Positions 58,277 to 60,968 of a stretch of DNA of 60,968 nucleotides are shown here, piece after piece. This DNA is from Deltaproteobacteria bacterium. GTDB lineage: Bacteria; SAR324; XYD2-FULL-50-16. The notes under the pieces are model-generated. The model was not told the origin of the DNA and did no database searches. It was given only the letters and a program-made list of their open reading frames with translations. Positions within the stretch are counted from its first letter, which is position 1. Each line of letters opens with the position of its first letter. The position numbers were made by a program, and so were the translations under genes. The stretch spans positions 1 to 60,968 of the forward strand of contig JABHWU010000120.1 in NCBI GenBank assembly GCA_018657625.1. Reading direction: 5' to 3'.

Positions 58277-59737
58277 TTAGTTGTAGGCTTCACTTTTTTC
58301 TTTTAGATTTTTTATCTTTTCAAGAGAAACCAAATGATTACCTATGCTTAATCCTGTCATTTCTCTATAAGAAACAACCGCGTCAATAAAAAAACAGTCA
58401 AAACCATTCTGATTTAATATATTCCAGGCCGTAAAAGCTCTTCCCCCAACACCTGAAAACACAAAGTATGTTTTAGTTTTATCCAATAACTGTATTTGAT
58501 TGTTCAATTTACTTAACGGTATTTTTTTAGCTCTGACAGCCGTAATACCGGGATCCCGATAAATTTCGCTTTCTTCTCTTACATCAACAAATACATTTTT
58601 TTTCAGATCTAAATGATCCATGACGCGAACGAACTCAATCGGTGAGAACTTCCCCATAATGCTTTTTTCACGAACCTTAATTTGTTTTAATAATTCGTGA
58701 CGAACGACTTTTCCATGGATTTTATATTCAGACCAACCACCAGCTAAGACAGAAACTTTAGTAAATCCCCATGAATTTAAGATACTGGCTACTTCCAATG
58801 CCTGATCTTCATCATAGGTTCCATTTCCGTATACAACAATTCTAAGCATTTTTAAGTGAAGGTTATCGTTAGGAACCTGAGATTTGTATTGCTGGATGTT
58901 ATCTTTATTAATAGCAATCGCACCTGGAATGTGCCCTATTTCTGCAGAATTTCTAATATCAATATATAAAACAGGTTCATTGTTTTTAAGACTATTGACA
59001 ATAAATGAGGACTTTACAAAACTAGCTTTTTGGTTTTCCTCCCAATCAGGAAATCCATTATGATACACTTTAATATTTTTATAGCCTTTTTCCTTTGCTA
59101 TTTCAGCACTTAGCGGGCTACGTTTACAATTTTTCCCATCACAATAAAAGATCAGCAGACTATCCTTATTTTTTGGCAGTTTAAAGTCACTTTTTCCTTT
59201 ACTAATTTCAGTGAACGGTATGTTTATTGAGCCGGGAACGTATCCTGCGCTGTACACTTCTGGAAGTCTACTATCAATAATAACTACTTTATCTGGATTT
59301 GTTTTAGAAAGCTTAGTGTTTTTATTGAATTCCTCAAAATCAATTTCCATATTTGATTTCACTTCAACTGATGGTAATAAACGAAACTCGGTTATCAATC
59401 TTGTATTTAATTGTTCTTTAAACTCGACAATAGCGCAATTACCGGAATGATTATTCAAGTCTTTGATACCCGTTACCTGATTGTCCCAGTACCAATCAGT
59501 ATTTGAATCATATTGTAATGAATATATATTTGATTGAATTGATACAGTAATAAGATGAGCTTTAGGTGTAATATACTTGAAGCGAGCTATATATTGATTG
59601 GGCTTTATTTTATCTTCAATTCCACAAATACAATTAATATCGTTATTCAACGTGTCGACTGTATTCATATCACAGCCCTGAAGTAGAAGCGCAATTAGAA
59701 AAAAAGAAATAAGGTAATGATAGAATTTAAAAGGCAT
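58277..59737 (-). CDS. lipoprotein with three rhodanese domains
   Basis: A 486-residue lipoprotein. The lipobox is LLLQGC (Cys 22), followed by Asp, which in E. coli means inner-membrane retention. Residues about 45-125 form an unrecognised beta-rich domain. Rhodanese 1 (about 130-233) has IDSR and an active loop starting C199 with a second Cys at 204 (CDGKNC). Rhodanese 2 (about 245-338; YIDIR, LAGGW) has YGNGTYDE and no Cys. Rhodanese 3 (about 364-455; FVDVREESE) keeps the loop as S-G-V-G-G-R, with Ser 428 in place of Cys. It is the first gene of unit C, with CAGGAGA before the ATG, 64 bases ahead of the molybdoenzyme. Confidence 0.83.
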   Translation of the reverse strand: MPFKFYHYLISFFLIALLLQGCDMNTVDTLNNDINCICGIEDKIKPNQYIARFKYITPKAHLITVSIQSNIYSLQYDSNTDWYWDNQVTGIKDLNNHSGNCAIVEFKEQLNTRLITEFRLLPSVEVKSNMEIDFEEFNKNTKLSKTNPDKVVIIDSRLPEVYSAGYVPGSINIPFTEISKGKSDFKLPKNKDSLLIFYCDGKNCKRSPLSAEIAKEKGYKNIKVYHNGFPDWEENQKASFVKSSFIVNSLKNNEPVLYIDIRNSAEIGHIPGAIAINKDNIQQYKSQVPNDNLHLKMLRIVVYGNGTYDEDQALEVASILNSWGFTKVSVLAGGWSEYKIHGKVVRHELLKQIKVREKSIMGKFSPIEFVRVMDHLDLKKNVFVDVREESEIYRDPGITAVRAKKIPLSKLNNQIQLLDKTKTYFVFSGVGGRAFTAWNILNQNGFDCFFIDAVVSYREMTGLSIGNHLVSLEKIKNLKEKSEAYN

Positions 59738-60260
59738 AATTTCTCCTGCGCTAAGCTTACATTTTTTTAATTTTCAATCTTAATCCTTAATATAGCCAAA
59801 TAGCTATCTAAGTTTTATTCAGCAATTGTGTTAATCCAGTTTCAATGTACACAATTTTACTAAAATTTTTTTTTGAGATTTTCAAGTTAATTTATTACAT
59901 AATTCATAAGACAAATATCTTCAAGCATTAAGTTTTACTATTGTTAGTTAAGACAGTAATAAATATTTTTTTTGGCTTTAAAAGTCAATCTGAAGAAAAT
60001 TTTTCGAATCTTCACAAAATCTATAAGATTTAAAACGCGGAAATGACATGAGAAATAGTTTTAACTTATTTGTAATTACGAAGGTTTTTATTTGCTATTT
60101 TCACGAATATTCGAAAAATACTATTTGTTTTTAATAGTAATTAATATTTGATTTTTATCTTTTCGAGTAAGACTGCGGTGTTCAATCCGTTTACGAGGTA
60201 TTCAAGCGGATATAATAAGTCGGTTAATAATCATTGTAGCTGGTTAATAACCTAGAATTA
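59738..60260. other. regulatory gap upstream of unit C
   Basis: The 523 bases hold no gene I can support. They should contain the unit C promoter on the minus strand and lie downstream of Rrf2 regulator 3 on the same strand. The most visible structure is the dyad at 60096-60120. The rest is AT-rich with poly-T runs. Confidence 0.4.
60096..60120. promoter_or_regulatory. dyad between regulator 3 and unit C
   Basis: TATTTT-ca-CGAATATTCG-a-AAAATA is a dyad with a perfect ten-base centre (60104-60113) and six-base flanks. It lies about 360 bases before the first gene of unit C and 140 bases after the regulator 3 stop. It may be an Rrf2 operator or a transcript-end structure. Confidence 0.35.
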
Positions 60261-60698
60261 CTAGCAATAACTAAAGCTGTGCCGTTCATCGGCAGTGTCT
60301 TTTTCAAGTAGATCCTGAATTGAGAAACTTTTCAAAATATCCTTTTGAGCGTCATACATTTTTTGCCAGACAGGACGTGTAATACAAAACTCTGTGCAAC
60401 AACACAATTCCGGGTCTTTAATGCAACCAACTGGATTAATTGATTTTTTTAAAACTTTAAAAATATCATAAAGAGTAATTTCTGTTGGTGGGCGATTTAA
60501 AACAAAACCTCCTTTTGTCCCTCTAATAGAGTTGATAATACCGCTTTTTTTAAGATCGATGAGAATATTTTCAAGATATGAATCGGGGATATTTTGGTTG
60601 ACTGAAATGTCTTTTCGAGTAGTGGGTCGATCGTTATAGTTTCTTGCTATTTCAATGATAGCCTTTGTTCCGTACCTGCACTTAGTTGTGATTTTCAT
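60261..60698 (-). CDS. Rrf2-family transcriptional regulator 3
   Basis: A 145-residue Rrf2 regulator related to regulators 1 and 2, but more diverged. The winged helix covers residues 1-70 (KCRYGTKAIIEIA, ENILIDLKKSGII, GTKGGFVLNR). The cluster loop has five Cys at 92, 99, 100, 101 and 105 (CIKDPELCCCTEFC), keeping the C-x6-C-x5-C frame of the others and adding two more. This could change the cluster type or allow persulfide sensing (inference). It stands on the same strand as unit C, 523 bases upstream of its first gene, and is its likely regulator. Confidence 0.88.
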   Translation of the reverse strand: MKITTKCRYGTKAIIEIARNYNDRPTTRKDISVNQNIPDSYLENILIDLKKSGIINSIRGTKGGFVLNRPPTEITLYDIFKVLKKSINPVGCIKDPELCCCTEFCITRPVWQKMYDAQKDILKSFSIQDLLEKDTADERHSFSYC

Positions 60699-60968
60699 TT
60701 AACTCTATTCTCAATATTTAAAATTATAACTTCAAACTAATTTCAAAGTAATCTTTAATATCTAGTTAGTAAACCGAATAACTAAAATTATTATATGATC
60801 TAACGCAACAGTTTAATTCGTATTGTTCACGGCTAATTTATTCTGCAGCGTAAATCTTTATATGTTAAAGGGTTCAGATTAAAACTGGACAAACCCAGAA
60901 ATTTTTCGTATAGTCTGATCATCACATTGAGATGAGAAATGATTATGCGTTTAGAAAAAATATTGATC
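60699..60968. other. end of window, no gene seen
   Basis: The 270 bases after (upstream of) regulator 3 are AT-rich. They should hold the promoter of regulator 3 on the minus strand. No complete or partial gene was recognised; a short open stretch near 60930-60968 (ATGAGAAATGATTATGCG) might start a plus-strand gene beyond the edge. Confidence 0.3.

Overview
The window is AT-rich DNA from a Gram-negative bacterium. Evidence for a Gram-negative cell: an EnvC-like amidase activator beside FtsEX, LolA-like and lipoprotein signals, an outer-membrane barrel, a Yej-type peptide importer and Tat-exported molybdoenzymes. RpoB and RpoC have proteobacteria-like lengths of about 1388 and 1371 residues. 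The two dissimilatory sulfur-type oxidoreductase operons suggest an anaerobic or microaerophilic sulfur-metabolising lineage, perhaps deltaproteobacterial or SAR324-like. The sequence alone does not allow firm placement.

Layout. 1-2.0 kb: three tandem palindromic repeats, an ImuA-like SOS gene with a LexA-box-like palindrome, and a decayed ATPase. 2.0-7.6 kb: a complete yejABEF-type ABC peptide importer operon on the plus strand. 7.6-12.2 kb: an accessory island with three toxin-antitoxin modules (HigBA, HicAB, and an XRE/DUF891 pair whose toxin has an early stop), palindromic operators, small palindromic repeats and an internally deleted caspase-like remnant. 12.4-18.9 kb, minus strand: tRNA-Sec (UCA), a TerB-like protein, an outer-membrane barrel, then mreB-mreC-mreD-mrdA-maf for rod shape. 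19.2-23.8 kb, plus strand: a 1340-residue SNF2-family ATPase and greA. 23.8-40.1 kb, minus strand: a long co-directional housekeeping run rpoB-rpoC-ilvB-ilvH-lepA-ftsE-ftsX-envC-like-kinase.

40.7-60.7 kb is the most interesting part. Three closely related Rrf2-family regulators each stand at the head of a transcription unit linked to sulfur chemistry. Unit A (plus): an RND/MMPL exporter, a LolA-like protein and an exported rhodanese. Unit B (minus): a Psr/Phs-type molybdoenzyme with a four-cluster ferredoxin and an NrfD quinone anchor. Unit C (minus): a triple-rhodanese lipoprotein, a second molybdoenzyme catalytic subunit, its ferredoxin, two YeeE/YedE sulfur-transporter halves, a membrane-anchored rhodanese-like protein without the catalytic Cys, a cytochrome b anchor, and a 626-residue protein with four rhodanese-like domains of which only the last keeps an active-site Cys.

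Together the three units encode about nine rhodanese-fold domains in 15 kb. The inferred model is a cell-envelope system that imports or captures sulfane sulfur (thiosulfate, polysulfide or persulfide), hands it between rhodanese domains, and reduces or disproportionates it at two periplasmic molybdoenzymes with different membrane electron routes. Substrates and electron direction cannot be decided from sequence.
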